Source: a virus. From it: DNA of 64,000 nucleotides. The stretch lies in the IMG/VR virus record IMGVR_UViG_3300045971_000356, positions 1 to 64,000 of that record. The stretch is one strand, 5' to 3'. Each line of letters begins with the position of its first letter. Positions within the stretch are counted from its first letter, which is position 1. The translations under genes and the position numbers were made by a program. Of this stretch, positions 30,227-39,165 are shown piece after piece. The notes under the pieces are model-generated. The model was not told the origin of the DNA. It saw only the letters and a program-made list of their open reading frames with translations, and did not search any database.

Positions 30227-30234
30227 TATAAATA
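30227..30234 (+). promoter_or_regulatory. Late promoter TATAAATA
   Basis: Exact consensus, 26 bases before the endonuclease start at 30260. Confidence 0.6.
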
Positions 30235-30259
30235 AATGGATAGATTGAAAGGTTATCAT

Positions 30260-30985
30260 ATGTCATTTATTTATATTGTTACTAATTTATTGGATGGTAA
30301 AATTTACATTGGCAAATCTAAATACAATAATCCAACTTATTATGGGTCTGGGTTGAAAATTGGATATGCAATTAAAAAACATGGAATAGAAAATTTTAAA
30401 AAAGAAATTCTCGAAGAGTGTGCCGATGACATGGTAAGTGAGCGAGAAATTTACTATATAGAACAGTATAAGTCAACTATAGATCATATTGGATATAATA
30501 TAAGTAAAGGTGGCGAGGGCGGCGCCCATTATTGGAGTTCGTTAACTGAAAATGAAAGAAAACAGCAGGGTAGGAAAATTAGTGCAGCATTGACTGGTAA
30601 AAAATATGGGCCAAGGTCAGAAACTACTAGGAAAAATCAAGCGTTGAGCTACAACCGAACACCTGAAATTTTAGAAAAGAGAGCAGCTGGAAAGCGTAAA
30701 TTTTATACTTGTGTAAACCATAATAGTTTGGAAATATATATTACTAAAAATCTCCCAGTTTGGTGCACTGAGATGAGTTTAAATCTCGGAGCCATGCAGC
30801 ATAATGCGAGAACACGAAAAAAACTGTGCAATAAAAATTGGTCATGCCGTTTTGGTGTTCTTGCCGGCGATGTCACGGATATAGTTACTATGCTCAATGA
30901 AGAAATTAGGCAGGCTCGAGCTATAACTAAAGAAAAAATCATTAACAAAGGAAAAAATGGCAACTGCAAAAATAGTTATAAATGA
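30260..30985 (+). CDS. GIY-YIG homing endonuclease
   Basis: 241 residues. FIYIVTNLLDGKIYIGKSK at the start is the GIY-YIG core, followed by YYGSG and the acidic residue in SEREIYYIE. One NUMOD3-like repeat, then a basic C-terminal region. ATG 30260 has GAAAGG upstream and is preferred to 30236. It lies between the gene at 29053 and uvsW and overlaps the uvsW start by 29 bases. Confidence 0.8.
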   Translation: MSFIYIVTNLLDGKIYIGKSKYNNPTYYGSGLKIGYAIKKHGIENFKKEILEECADDMVSEREIYYIEQYKSTIDHIGYNISKGGEGGAHYWSSLTENERKQQGRKISAALTGKKYGPRSETTRKNQALSYNRTPEILEKRAAGKRKFYTCVNHNSLEIYITKNLPVWCTEMSLNLGAMQHNARTRKKLCNKNWSCRFGVLAGDVTDIVTMLNEEIRQARAITKEKIINKGKNGNCKNSYK

Positions 30986-31970
30986 CGAAGCAAATTGTAA
31001 AATTTTGGGATTGGATTTGAATACAAGGAAGAAACTTGTAGGCAAGTTTAAGTACGAGATACCTGGAGCCAGATTCACCCCCGCATGTAAACTTGGGCGT
31101 TGGGATGGGTGTAAAACATTTGCCCAACTTGGCGGTAGTACCTATATCAATTTGCTTACAGAAATCTTGCCTATGCTTGACAGTGCTGGTTACGATGTCA
31201 CGCTTGAGGACTTGCGTGAGTATAATACCACGTTTGAGTTTGACGCAGTCCACGAAAAAAGTTACGCACACAAAGCATGGCCCAAAGGGCACGAGCATGA
31301 GGGCGAGCCCATTATGCTGCGTGACTATCAGGTCGAGGCAATCAACACATTCTTAGAAAACACACAGAGCATTCAGTGCCTTGCGACTGGTAGTGGTAAA
31401 ACTATCATGACAGCAGTGCTGAGCCACAAGTGCGAGCCCTATGGCAGAACAATCGTCGTGGTGCCAAGCAAGGACTTGGTGCTGCAAACAGAGCGCGACT
31501 ACATTAACATGGGACTTGATGTGGGCGTGTTCTTTGGCACACGAAAAGAATACACAAAAACGCACACTATTTGCACATGGCAATCACTCAACTCACTCTT
31601 TAAGAACACAAAGAACGGTGAAGCACAGATTCCGTTTGGTGAGTTTATTGAAGATGTCGTATGCGTGATGATCGACGAATGCCTTGCTCCAGGAACTTTG
31701 GTCAAAACTCCGTCTGGAAATGTAGCTATTGAAACATTAGTTCCCGGTGATAAAGTATATTCATTTAATGAATTATCTAATGAATTTATTATTGACGAGG
31801 TAGTTAAGTTACATGTAAATTTACCTAAAACTAATAGTGCTGAAATGTATGAATTTGAATTAGACGATGGAAGTCTGATTCAAATAACCGGCAATCACAA
31901 AATGCTAACTGATCGTGGATGGGTTGCTGCGAGAGACATAAATGAAGGGGATAATATACGCAGTCATTGA
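30957..31970 (+). CDS. UvsW helicase, N-terminal half, with N-intein
   Basis: 337 residues. 1-241 is the N-extein: a UvsW-like N-terminal domain, the Q-motif region (MLRDYQVEAINTFL), Walker A ATGSGKT near residue 147, and the beginning of the DExH box (VCVMIDE). At residue 242 (base 31680) the intein starts: CLAPGTLVKTPSGN...LVPGDKVYSF (block A) and GNHKMLTDRGWVAARD (block B), ending after 96 residues at a stop. UvsW is a 3'-5' helicase that resolves recombination intermediates and restarts forks. The second half is at 32907. Cys1 and the block B His are present, so trans-splicing should work. Confidence 0.9.
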   Translation: MATAKIVINDEANCKILGLDLNTRKKLVGKFKYEIPGARFTPACKLGRWDGCKTFAQLGGSTYINLLTEILPMLDSAGYDVTLEDLREYNTTFEFDAVHEKSYAHKAWPKGHEHEGEPIMLRDYQVEAINTFLENTQSIQCLATGSGKTIMTAVLSHKCEPYGRTIVVVPSKDLVLQTERDYINMGLDVGVFFGTRKEYTKTHTICTWQSLNSLFKNTKNGEAQIPFGEFIEDVVCVMIDECLAPGTLVKTPSGNVAIETLVPGDKVYSFNELSNEFIIDEVVKLHVNLPKTNSAEMYEFELDDGSLIQITGNHKMLTDRGWVAARDINEGDNIRSH

Positions 31971-32013
31971 CATTGTATCTACTATAAATACATACAATAA
32001 AGGCGTTTACATT

Positions 32014-32910
32014 ATGAGCAAATTATGGAATGATAGATTATTAACAAGTGGAGCCACATTGAGAATTATGACGTTTTCTCAAAATTCTGTAATTTTAAGC
32101 AATGGTTTTACATTATCAGACAAAAATAGTGTAGCACGATTTACTTCAAGATTAAAGCAGGGATGGAATATTGATTTAGCATATCATGAAGACGAAATAG
32201 TTCGCCTCGCCTATATAAAGACTCACAAATCTGAATTAGCCAGAAAAGGTGGCATATCATGTCAAGCAATGAATCCACATATTAGGGAAATTGCAACAAA
32301 AAATTTAGCAACTGCAAGAGATAATGGTAGTAATCTTGCATACCTTAAAAAACGTGGGCAGTGGAATAAAGGATTGACTAAAGAAACGGATTCACGAATA
32401 TTGGCTATCAGCGCCCGGGCAACTGGCAGTGGGAATCCGATGTTTGGTACTAAGCATTCTGAAGAATATAAAGCAACTCAATCCAAGACAATGAAGGAAA
32501 ACATTAAGTCTGGCAAATTTACTCCAAGCATTAAAAATAGTAAAACGCATTGGCAAGTTGAATTTGATGGTAAAAAGTTTAGAAGTTCGTGGGAAGCAGC
32601 CTGGTCTGCTTTACATCCATCACATTTATATGAACAGATTAGAATTAGTTATTGGGTTGCCAATGTTGAAAAGATCTACATTGTAGACTTTTATGATCCT
32701 GCTGTAAACACTCTAATAGAGATTAAACCGGTAGAACATACATATAGTGAACAATTTAAAGCAAAGAAATTATGGGCAGAAAAATGGGCATTAGAGAACA
32801 ACGGATATTATAAAGTAATAACCCAGGAGTATTTTAAAGATAATATGCCAGCATTGCTTTTGACTAATCTGCCAGACGATGTTAAAATGAAAATAAGGAA
32901 TATTAAATGA
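32014..32910 (+). CDS. Homing endonuclease between intein halves
   Basis: 298 residues. Has RKGGISCQAMNPH, a basic linker, NUMOD-like repeats (GNPMFGTKHSEEYKA), then FRSSWEAAWSAL and IVDFYDPAVNTLIEIKP, a Vsr/PD-(D/E)xK-type nuclease of the class reported in fractured genes with split inteins. Late promoter TATAAATA at 31983. Its stop codon overlaps the start of the C-terminal half (ATGA at 32907), so that half depends on its translation. It is related in its nuclease motif to the endonuclease at 3680. Confidence 0.75.
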   Translation: MSKLWNDRLLTSGATLRIMTFSQNSVILSNGFTLSDKNSVARFTSRLKQGWNIDLAYHEDEIVRLAYIKTHKSELARKGGISCQAMNPHIREIATKNLATARDNGSNLAYLKKRGQWNKGLTKETDSRILAISARATGSGNPMFGTKHSEEYKATQSKTMKENIKSGKFTPSIKNSKTHWQVEFDGKKFRSSWEAAWSALHPSHLYEQIRISYWVANVEKIYIVDFYDPAVNTLIEIKPVEHTYSEQFKAKKLWAEKWALENNGYYKVITQEYFKDNMPALLLTNLPDDVKMKIRNIK

Positions 32911-33746
32911 AGGTTATTAGAAAAACATTAACAGAAAAAACGCCAATAACATACAATTTGCACGTTAAAGAGAATCATAATTATGTGGCAAACGGATTAG
33001 TGGTATCCAATTGTCACGGCATTAAAGCAGACGCATTGCTTGGCATGCTAACTGGTGTGATGGCACATATTCCAATACGCTGGGCAGTGACGGGCACGAT
33101 CCCCAAAGAAGATTTTGAGAAGCGGTCACTACAGGTTGCCATTGGCGAGGTGGTGGGCACAATCAAGGCAAGCGACTTACAAGATAAAGGTGTGCTGTCA
33201 AACTGCCACGTTAACATTGTGCAGATGATTGACCACCCAGAATTTAAGCAGTATCAGGATGAACTAAAATATTTGCTTGAGACAGAAGGTCGCCTCCAAT
33301 ACATGGCTGCACTGATTGAGAAAGCAAGTGTGGACGGCAATACTTTGGTGCTGGTTGATCGTGTAGAAGCAGGCAAGACACTGGCGAGTTTGATCCCTGG
33401 CGCAGTATTTTTAAGTGGCGCAACTAAATCAGCAAACCGCAAAGAGCAATATGATTCCATTGCGACGACTAATAACGGCGTGACAATTTGCACGTATGGC
33501 ATTGCTGCGGTGGGCATTAACGTGCCGCGAGTGTTTAACGTGTTTTTGATTGAACCTGGTAAGAGTTTTATACGGGTGATACAGAGCATTGGCCGCGGTT
33601 TGCGCAAAGCGGAAGATAAAGACTTTGTCAACATTTATGACATTACGTCATCATGCAAGTTTGCGAAGCGCCATTTGACTAAACGAAAAGCATTTTACAC
33701 TGAGTCAAATTATCAATATAGTATTGTAAAAGTGGCGTGGCAGTAG
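32907..33746 (+). CDS. UvsW helicase, C-terminal half, with C-intein
   Basis: 279 residues. Residues 1-35 are the C-intein: YNLHVKENHNYVANGLVVSN ends with the block F/G pattern, His near the end and final Asn. The next residue is Cys (base 33012), the +1 nucleophile, and CHGIKA completes the DECH box begun in the first half. The C-extein holds motifs III (AVTGTI), IV-V (TICTYGIAAVGINVP) and VI (QSIGRGLRK). Joined exteins would be about 485 residues, near T4 UvsW (about 500). Confidence 0.9.
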   Translation: MKVIRKTLTEKTPITYNLHVKENHNYVANGLVVSNCHGIKADALLGMLTGVMAHIPIRWAVTGTIPKEDFEKRSLQVAIGEVVGTIKASDLQDKGVLSNCHVNIVQMIDHPEFKQYQDELKYLLETEGRLQYMAALIEKASVDGNTLVLVDRVEAGKTLASLIPGAVFLSGATKSANRKEQYDSIATTNNGVTICTYGIAAVGINVPRVFNVFLIEPGKSFIRVIQSIGRGLRKAEDKDFVNIYDITSSCKFAKRHLTKRKAFYTESNYQYSIVKVAWQ

Positions 33747-34580
33747 CTAAATTTTTGTCTTACATTTATCGTTGTGCCACCGTGATAGATTAGCTTTAGT
33801 AACTTCTTTACCGCAGTGGATACATTTGAATATGGCGCGATTTTTGTGTGATTCTTTTTGCTTTAAAATAGTTTCTGGAGAAGTAGTTTTTCCTTTGTTT
33901 GCGGGAGCTACCCCTTTTCTCCATGGCGCTGGCCGTCCAGAATATAGATTTGAATAATATTCTTTTCGCTCATTGGAGCATGGGGTATTGTGTTTCCCTA
34001 GATTGTTTTCTGAAATTTTTATCTTTGTTGCTTCTGAGTGTTTATAATTTTTTCTTGTTTCTAATATTTTTGCTATAGTTTCTGGAGTTATGAATCGCCC
34101 ATTCTTGGCAATTGTGGCTTTCATTTTTACTTTTTGCTCTTCTGACATTGGTTTGCCTAGATTGGGCCCAGGTTTTCCTTTATGAGAATCAGATATTTTT
34201 TTGCGTGTTTCAGTAGATACTATTTTACCTTTATGAAGAGAAGAACTAAATTCAGCTATTTTAGCACGGGTAATTTCATAATGTTTGCCTTTAGATACGT
34301 GCCGTTTTTGAGATTTATTTTTAGTGCGAAGTATCATCCAAGCAGCATACCACATGCTGACAGTATGTTTAGGATTTTTGGTCATTCTTGGCAGAAGCAA
34401 ATGTATTAATCTATGTTCTTGGGCAAGCAGTTGAACTAAGTTGTCACTGGAGTTTGACCCGCCTAACGATTTTGGGATAATATGATGTGTCTCAAAATAA
34501 ATATTTGGTGGTAAAGTTCTTGCTTTTGCTTTAGCAATAATGTTACAATACCATTGTGTATATTTGTTTTGTATATACAT
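33747..34580 (-). CDS. HNH homing endonuclease
   Basis: 277 residues. HNH core FETHHIIPKSLGGSNSSDN...EHRLIHLLLPRM near residue 30, then four or more NUMOD3 repeats (HKGKIVSTETRKKIS and variants) and a C-terminal zinc knuckle CIHCGKEV...H..KC. Late promoter on this strand at 34605-34612. Convergent with uvsW and abutting its stop. Confidence 0.8.
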   Translation of the reverse strand: MYIQNKYTQWYCNIIAKAKARTLPPNIYFETHHIIPKSLGGSNSSDNLVQLLAQEHRLIHLLLPRMTKNPKHTVSMWYAAWMILRTKNKSQKRHVSKGKHYEITRAKIAEFSSSLHKGKIVSTETRKKISDSHKGKPGPNLGKPMSEEQKVKMKATIAKNGRFITPETIAKILETRKNYKHSEATKIKISENNLGKHNTPCSNERKEYYSNLYSGRPAPWRKGVAPANKGKTTSPETILKQKESHKNRAIFKCIHCGKEVTKANLSRWHNDKCKTKI

Positions 34581-34610
34581 TTCTAGATTTCCTGGATTGT
34601 ATACTTATTT

Positions 34611-35129
34611 ATGCGGAGAAATAAAATTAGAATTTTAACTTTAGACAACATTTCGTATCCAATGGATGAGATTCCAGACGAGATTGACGATTTGCGTTTC
34701 TGCGTCTTTGATAACAGTAATCCAAAGGAACCAGATTATTTTTACATTCCACTTATCTTTTTGGAAAGCTTCAACAGCCCAGCATTGGTGCTGAAAATTG
34801 GTGATGACGTTATTCGTATGCCAGTGGACTGGCAGATTTTGATCGGTGAGCCGGACTTAGGCGATTTAGAAGTAGTGCCGCTTACAAGCATTAACGACCG
34901 CGGCTTTAACGTATTTTGTTTTAACCCTATTGCTGGCTTTAAACCAGAGTTTAAGTCAGTGGAAGTGATTGACATCTATCAAGACGTAAAGTGGTATTTC
35001 CCTAAGTTAAAGCCTGGGCAGATGTTAGCAGTGCCGTTGAAGGACAAGACAGACAAGCCGCTTTGTGCATTTTTTGTGAAAGAAATTTCGAGACAATCGG
35101 AAATAGTTGACTACTCTAAAAGTTGGTGA
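34611..35129 (+). CDS. Conserved phage hypothetical protein
   Basis: 172 residues, strand-rich, acidic. Pattern IRMPVDWQILIGEPDLGDLEVVPLTSINDRGF and FNPIAGFKPEF; I have a sense of this in marine T4-like phages, where it lies near uvsW and the clamp-loader genes. Function unknown. Confidence 0.55.
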   Translation: MRRNKIRILTLDNISYPMDEIPDEIDDLRFCVFDNSNPKEPDYFYIPLIFLESFNSPALVLKIGDDVIRMPVDWQILIGEPDLGDLEVVPLTSINDRGFNVFCFNPIAGFKPEFKSVEVIDIYQDVKWYFPKLKPGQMLAVPLKDKTDKPLCAFFVKEISRQSEIVDYSKSW

Positions 35130-35132
35130 AAC

Positions 35133-35384
35133 GTGCCCGTCCCTGCTATAATGGTAACTCCAACAAGGCCCTGGCCCAACCCACCTCCGTTTCGTGTCCC
35201 GCAGCCTGATCCTTGGACAAGGAAAGGAAACTGGCAAAAATGGTTCGCTTGGTATCCAGTGAAGGTCAATGGGGATACACAGTGGTTAAAATTTGTGTAT
35301 CGTAGGAAATGGATTAATGTATTTCACAGTGGCGATGAATTTAAAACAGAATACGGCACAGTGTTTGACATATTGAAAGACTAA
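35133..35384 (+). CDS. Hypothetical protein
   Basis: 83 residues from a GTG start (ATG at 35151 is an alternative). Proline- and tryptophan-rich N-terminus (RPWPNPPPFRVP). Stops one base before the next gene. Confidence 0.5.
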   Translation: MPVPAIMVTPTRPWPNPPPFRVPQPDPWTRKGNWQKWFAWYPVKVNGDTQWLKFVYRRKWINVFHSGDEFKTEYGTVFDILKD

Positions 35385-35385
35385 G

Positions 35386-35868
35386 ATGGCAACAGAATTT
35401 AAAAGCGCAAAACTTACCGTTAACTACGAAATGTCAGCACTTGACAGAAAAGATCGTGGCTTTTACGATAGCTTGACTGTTGAGGAAAAGAAGAGGTTTA
35501 GCAACTTTTTGATGATCCGTTATGGCAGTAGTGTTGGTGGTAGTTCCGACATGCAAGCGTATTACTTGATGTCGACAAACGCAAAGTTGAACAAGAACTT
35601 TTTCGCTATACCTAAAGAGCATGAAAAGTTACAGTGGCTTACAGTCACAACTATATCGCCAGGGATGGGGAATCAGAATCATCAATGGATCTCCATGAAG
35701 AAGAAGGAAGGCAGTGACGCAAAACTAATGAAGTTTTTACGCAAGCAGTATCCAACATACAAGGAAGATGATCTAAAAACATTGATAGCGGTGAACGAGC
35801 CATCAGTGTGGAAGACAATGGCAAAGGACTTGGGCATGACGCCTGAGCAAATTAAATCTGCCTTATAG
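35386..35868 (+). CDS. Possible clamp-loader small subunit (gp62-like)
   Basis: 160 residues. FLMIRYGSSVGGSSDMQAYYLMSTN has the shape of the gp62 family start (P-F-x-x-N-R-x-L-S...A-N-E-M-N). It would join gp44 to load the sliding clamp. No catalytic motif is expected. gp44 itself is not in the window. The call is tentative. Confidence 0.4.
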   Translation: MATEFKSAKLTVNYEMSALDRKDRGFYDSLTVEEKKRFSNFLMIRYGSSVGGSSDMQAYYLMSTNAKLNKNFFAIPKEHEKLQWLTVTTISPGMGNQNHQWISMKKKEGSDAKLMKFLRKQYPTYKEDDLKTLIAVNEPSVWKTMAKDLGMTPEQIKSAL

Positions 35869-35888
35869 TAGCATTCTTTTTATTTTGT

Positions 35889-35976
35889 CTACACTACAAC
35901 TAAGAGCTCTTGCAGCATTGCTGGTGTCCTTTCCGACATTAGAGTAGTTGGGCCGGCAAGCCGCGAACTACACTAT
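35889..35976 (-). pseudogene. Remnant leader of a homing endonuclease gene
   Basis: On the minus strand: late promoter GATAAATAA, then GTGTAG.TCGCG..., a stem, GAAAGGA and ATG (35918). This matches the leaders of the GIY-YIG genes at 23079 and 40631. After the ATG only nine codons remain before TAG (35889). It looks like a deletion scar. Confidence 0.55.
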
Positions 35977-35987
35977 TATTTATCTAT

Positions 35988-36677
35988 ATGAACCTAACAA
36001 CTGAAATTTATAAATGCCAATATTGTGACAAGTCGTTTAGAAAATTGTCAACTCTTTCGGTTCATATTTGTGAACAGAAACGAAGAGCACAACAAGAAAA
36101 AGACACTGGTGTTCAACTTGGGTTTAGGGCATATTTGCGTTTTTACGAGATGACACAAGGCAGTGCTAAAACAAAAACATACGCTGACTTTTCAGACTCT
36201 GCTTATTACAGTGCGTTTGTAAAGTTTGGGCAATACTTGGTCCAAATACGATGTGTGAACACAGGCATGTTTACAGACTATTTGCTGAAGGAAAGCAAGA
36301 AGTTAGATCAGTGGACAAAAGACGTTTTTTACGATGAGTGGCTGTATACGCATCTACGCAAAGAGCATCCATCAGATGCGTTAGCACGAACGCTGACTGA
36401 ACTACAAACAGCAGCAGATGAGGCTGGGGTTCAACTTGCTGAATCGTTTACTAAAGTCTCAAGCAATAAACTGTGTAACATGATCGTAAACGGTCGTGTG
36501 AGTCCGTGGGTTTTATACAACTGTTCAAGTGGTGTAAATTTCTTGGCTTCACTAAATACTGAACAAGTTAAGTTAGTATTTAAATGGATTGAGCCAACAT
36601 TCTGGCAGCACAAATTTACGGATTTCGTTGCTGACGTGGAGTTTAATAAATCAGTGTTAGAAACTGCGGGATTATGA
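35988..36677 (+). CDS. Zinc-finger phage protein
   Basis: 229 residues. N-terminal C2H2-type finger (YKCQYCDKSFRKLSTLSVHICEQ). The rest is helical, with LRFYEMTQGSAKTKTYADF and VFKWIEPTFWQHKF. Seen in T4-like marine phages as a conserved unknown (from memory). May bind DNA. It heads the run of coupled small genes that follows. Confidence 0.55.
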   Translation: MNLTTEIYKCQYCDKSFRKLSTLSVHICEQKRRAQQEKDTGVQLGFRAYLRFYEMTQGSAKTKTYADFSDSAYYSAFVKFGQYLVQIRCVNTGMFTDYLLKESKKLDQWTKDVFYDEWLYTHLRKEHPSDALARTLTELQTAADEAGVQLAESFTKVSSNKLCNMIVNGRVSPWVLYNCSSGVNFLASLNTEQVKLVFKWIEPTFWQHKFTDFVADVEFNKSVLETAGL

Positions 36678-36678
36678 T

Positions 36679-37005
36679 GTGGCAACTTCCATTAAACATA
36701 GCAATATTTTTAAGGCAGTGCATACAAATCTCGCTCCTGTTCCGTCAGCCATCGGAGAAACTGTAACCACAGTCCGTGGGTTTAACGATACATGGTTTTG
36801 GGTGAAGCCAGAAGCACCATTATGGCCCGCAGAATGGGAAGAAAATAAAATACACCAGAAAGAAATGGTAAAATGGTGCCTTGACTCTTTTGGCAATTTC
36901 GGCTATAATGTATGCACAGACCAGATTCGCTGGGCACACGAGAATAACGTTTTTTATTTTACTTTCGAATCAGACAGAAGCATGTTTCTGTTACGCTGGC
37001 AATGA
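36679..37005 (+). CDS. Paralogue 1 of the DAxMFxLxW-tail family
   Basis: 108 residues, GTG start. Ends in FYFTFESDRSMFLLRWQ. First member of ten adjacent small genes whose products share a tail of pattern F-x-F/Y...D-x-x-M-F-x-L-R/K-W. Tryptophan-rich. Overlaps the next gene by four bases. Function unknown. Confidence 0.6.
   Translation: MATSIKHSNIFKAVHTNLAPVPSAIGETVTTVRGFNDTWFWVKPEAPLWPAEWEENKIHQKEMVKWCLDSFGNFGYNVCTDQIRWAHENNVFYFTFESDRSMFLLRWQ
36881..36909 (+). promoter_or_regulatory. sigma70-like promoter inside a gene
   Basis: TTGACT - 17 - TATAAT within paralogue 1, about 90 bases before paralogue 2. It may give separate early expression of the downstream run. Confidence 0.5.
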
Positions 37006-37331
37006 CGCTGAAACAATATATAGCATTGGACATTATTGGTGTTCAATCAATGCCTGCCTTCGCAGGCGAGATTTTCTCCATTACACGAAACAGGTTTGGT
37101 AAGCCAATGCGAGACCCAAAATATCAATTTTCACGTAAAGACTGGTTCATTGCCGACCTTTTTAATAAAGGTTATCACATGTCTGAAGTTCGAGAATGGT
37201 GCACTGAACAGTTTGGGCTAAAATCGGAAAATCCAGATGCATGGTCACGGTGGATCAACAATACTAACTCGTTATTTAGATTTCGCGACGAGAAAGATTA
37301 CGTGCTATTTGTATTACGGTGGGGATCATGA
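37002..37331 (+). CDS. Paralogue 2 of the tail family
   Basis: 109 residues. Ends in LFRFRDEKDYVLFVLRWGS. Contains HMSEVREWCTEQFGL, a helix with a tryptophan also found in paralogue 1 (MVKWCLDSFG). Overlaps neighbours by four bases each side. Confidence 0.6.
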   Translation: MTLKQYIALDIIGVQSMPAFAGEIFSITRNRFGKPMRDPKYQFSRKDWFIADLFNKGYHMSEVREWCTEQFGLKSENPDAWSRWINNTNSLFRFRDEKDYVLFVLRWGS

Positions 37332-37579
37332 CAGTTAAAAAAACTGTTAAGTGGACTGACTACCCGCACAGATCTAAAAAAGTGCTGCGTGGTCATTGGT
37401 GGTATGTAGCCCCTAACGGAAAAGATGGTCAGTGGTATGGATATTACACATGGTGTAACGAAACAATAGGTAGATGGTGCAGCATCGATGACGGCGAAAG
37501 CCCGTGGGAATTTATGAACGATCAATTTCTTTTTAGACGTGAGGCAGACTTACTGTTGTTTAAGTTGAAGTGGGAATAA
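37328..37579 (+). CDS. Paralogue 3 of the tail family
   Basis: 83 residues. Ends in FLFRREADLLLFKLKWE; has YYTWCNETIGRWCS in the middle. Coupled by ATGA upstream and TAATG downstream. Confidence 0.6.
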   Translation: MTVKKTVKWTDYPHRSKKVLRGHWWYVAPNGKDGQWYGYYTWCNETIGRWCSIDDGESPWEFMNDQFLFRREADLLLFKLKWE

Positions 37580-37764
37580 TGTCACGCATAACAATTACTT
37601 GCCCAATTACTTGGTGGGAACGTTGTAATTGGGTCGCTGAAAATTGTAAGGGATATAAAGATGCGACTTGCTGGTCAGCGTGGAATATTGGGTATGATGA
37701 CATTTATTTTGAAGTAAACGATAAAGACGCAATGTGGTATCATTTAATATGGGGGTGTAAATAA
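37579..37764 (+). CDS. Paralogue 4 of the tail family
   Basis: 61 residues. Ends in IYFEVNDKDAMWYHLIWGCK, the tail with a small insertion. WWERCNWVAENCKGY at the front. Coupled by TAATG on both sides. Confidence 0.55.
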   Translation: MSRITITCPITWWERCNWVAENCKGYKDATCWSAWNIGYDDIYFEVNDKDAMWYHLIWGCK

Positions 37765-38003
37765 TGTATCTGTCAGCAGAGGGACGAACGGTAGTCTTAC
37801 CATCAAAGCAATTTTACCACCTGATTGATCATCCGATCCGTGATTGGAATACAGCACAGTTTGGCAAAGGGCTATGGTTCGACAATGCTGCTTTTAAAGA
37901 TCCCGCAGTAATGTGGATAGTTGAAACAGGATTAGCCGCTACTGTGAAGTTTACGTTTAGGAAAAAAGAGGACGCGACGATGTTTGCGTTGAAGTGGCTT
38001 TAA
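37764..38003 (+). CDS. Paralogue 5 of the tail family
   Basis: 79 residues. Ends in KFTFRKKEDATMFALKWL. Confidence 0.6.
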   Translation: MYLSAEGRTVVLPSKQFYHLIDHPIRDWNTAQFGKGLWFDNAAFKDPAVMWIVETGLAATVKFTFRKKEDATMFALKWL

Positions 38004-38004
38004 G

Positions 38005-38184
38005 ATGCACATAGTAAAGATTAGTAACGTTGACGCATTGGCAGAGGCTGAAGCGTGTCATTGGGCATGGAAAAACTGTTTGAGTTTTATTGGTTGGAAA
38101 TTGATTGAAGACAATAAAGTGATTGAATTTAAATTTAAGAGCGAGCATGATGCTTTGATGTTTACACTGATGTGGGCAAAATGA
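38005..38184 (+). CDS. Paralogue 6 of the tail family
   Basis: 59 residues: MHIVKISNVDALAEAEACHW at the start, ending in EFKFKSEHDALMFTLMWAK. Close in its first half to paralogue 10 (VTIVKNEDALQALYWAKENC). Confidence 0.6.
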   Translation: MHIVKISNVDALAEAEACHWAWKNCLSFIGWKLIEDNKVIEFKFKSEHDALMFTLMWAK

Positions 38185-38579
38185 AGTTTTTTGAATACAT
38201 TAACGACAAGTGGCTTACTTTGTATACAGGCAAGGATAAAATCACACGAGATTGGGAAAAGTGGAGCGAGGAAAATATTGTCCGCAGGGCTGATACATTG
38301 CAAAACTATTTTGTGAACTTCAAGCACATCATTGAAGTTGACCCGCAAAAGTTTTGGGACTTCGCTGAACCATTTGGCTGGTGTGTGGTGGAAGATTTTC
38401 AACAATATGAATACCCGCAACGAGCGTTAGGAGACAATGCTGTGGGAAACTGGTTTAGGGGTTATTGGAATCAATGGGACAGTAGGTTTCACCTCACTGA
38501 CTTGGCTGGCAGTGATCGAGTATTTGTGGCAACTAACAACGATGAGGACGCATTGATGATTGCGTTAAAGTATTCATGA
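38181..38579 (+). CDS. Paralogue 7 of the tail family
   Basis: 132 residues. Ends in VFVATNNDEDALMIALKYS, the most diverged tail. Overlaps both neighbours by four bases. Confidence 0.55.
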   Translation: MKFFEYINDKWLTLYTGKDKITRDWEKWSEENIVRRADTLQNYFVNFKHIIEVDPQKFWDFAEPFGWCVVEDFQQYEYPQRALGDNAVGNWFRGYWNQWDSRFHLTDLAGSDRVFVATNNDEDALMIALKYS

Positions 38580-38845
38580 CTGACGAGGAAATGGACCAGT
38601 TGAATTTGTTTACTGTCCCGTGGCATTGGACAGATGTAGTAATGCCAACGTATTTAACGGAAGCAGTAAACTGGTGTATTGAACTGGGTTTGGATTATGA
38701 GGTTGATTACTACGTTGAAACTATTGATGAAACGGTAAAAGTTGCGCCACGTGGGAAAATGACACAGGTAGTTCGAACACATCACTGGTTGTTTAAAGAT
38801 CCGCAATATGCTACAATGTTTAGATTAAAATGGTGTGGGCAATGA
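38576..38845 (+). CDS. Paralogue 8 of the tail family
   Basis: 89 residues, acidic start (MTDEEMDQLNLF). Ends in HWLFKDPQYATMFRLKWCGQ. Confidence 0.55.
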   Translation: MTDEEMDQLNLFTVPWHWTDVVMPTYLTEAVNWCIELGLDYEVDYYVETIDETVKVAPRGKMTQVVRTHHWLFKDPQYATMFRLKWCGQ

Positions 38846-39165
38846 TGTATTCAAGAAGTGAGTTTAAGAAAATATTGAATTCCTGGAAAAAAGGTCTGGG
38901 TAGTGAGAATGGGCCGGCGTGGGAAGGTGAAAAGCATGCGAAAGTTAAATGTGATTGGTTTGTAAAAGTCATTCCAATTACTGACGATTTCCACGTCGAT
39001 AATAACAAGAATAATTACTGGCGGTGGTGCAACGATACACTAACTGGCAAATTACTGTGTATCAGCACTACAGGCAATGTTAATGTTAATGTTAAGGATA
39101 GGCAAGAGTGGTGGGGTTTTACTAATAAAGATGATATTCCGCTGTGGCTGCTGAAGTGGGCATGA
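38842..39165 (+). CDS. Paralogue 9 of the tail family
   Basis: 107 residues. Ends in WWGFTNKDDIPLWLLKWA. Contains NNYWRWCNDTLTGKL, as in paralogue 3. Confidence 0.55.
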   Translation: MMYSRSEFKKILNSWKKGLGSENGPAWEGEKHAKVKCDWFVKVIPITDDFHVDNNKNNYWRWCNDTLTGKLLCISTTGNVNVNVKDRQEWWGFTNKDDIPLWLLKWA

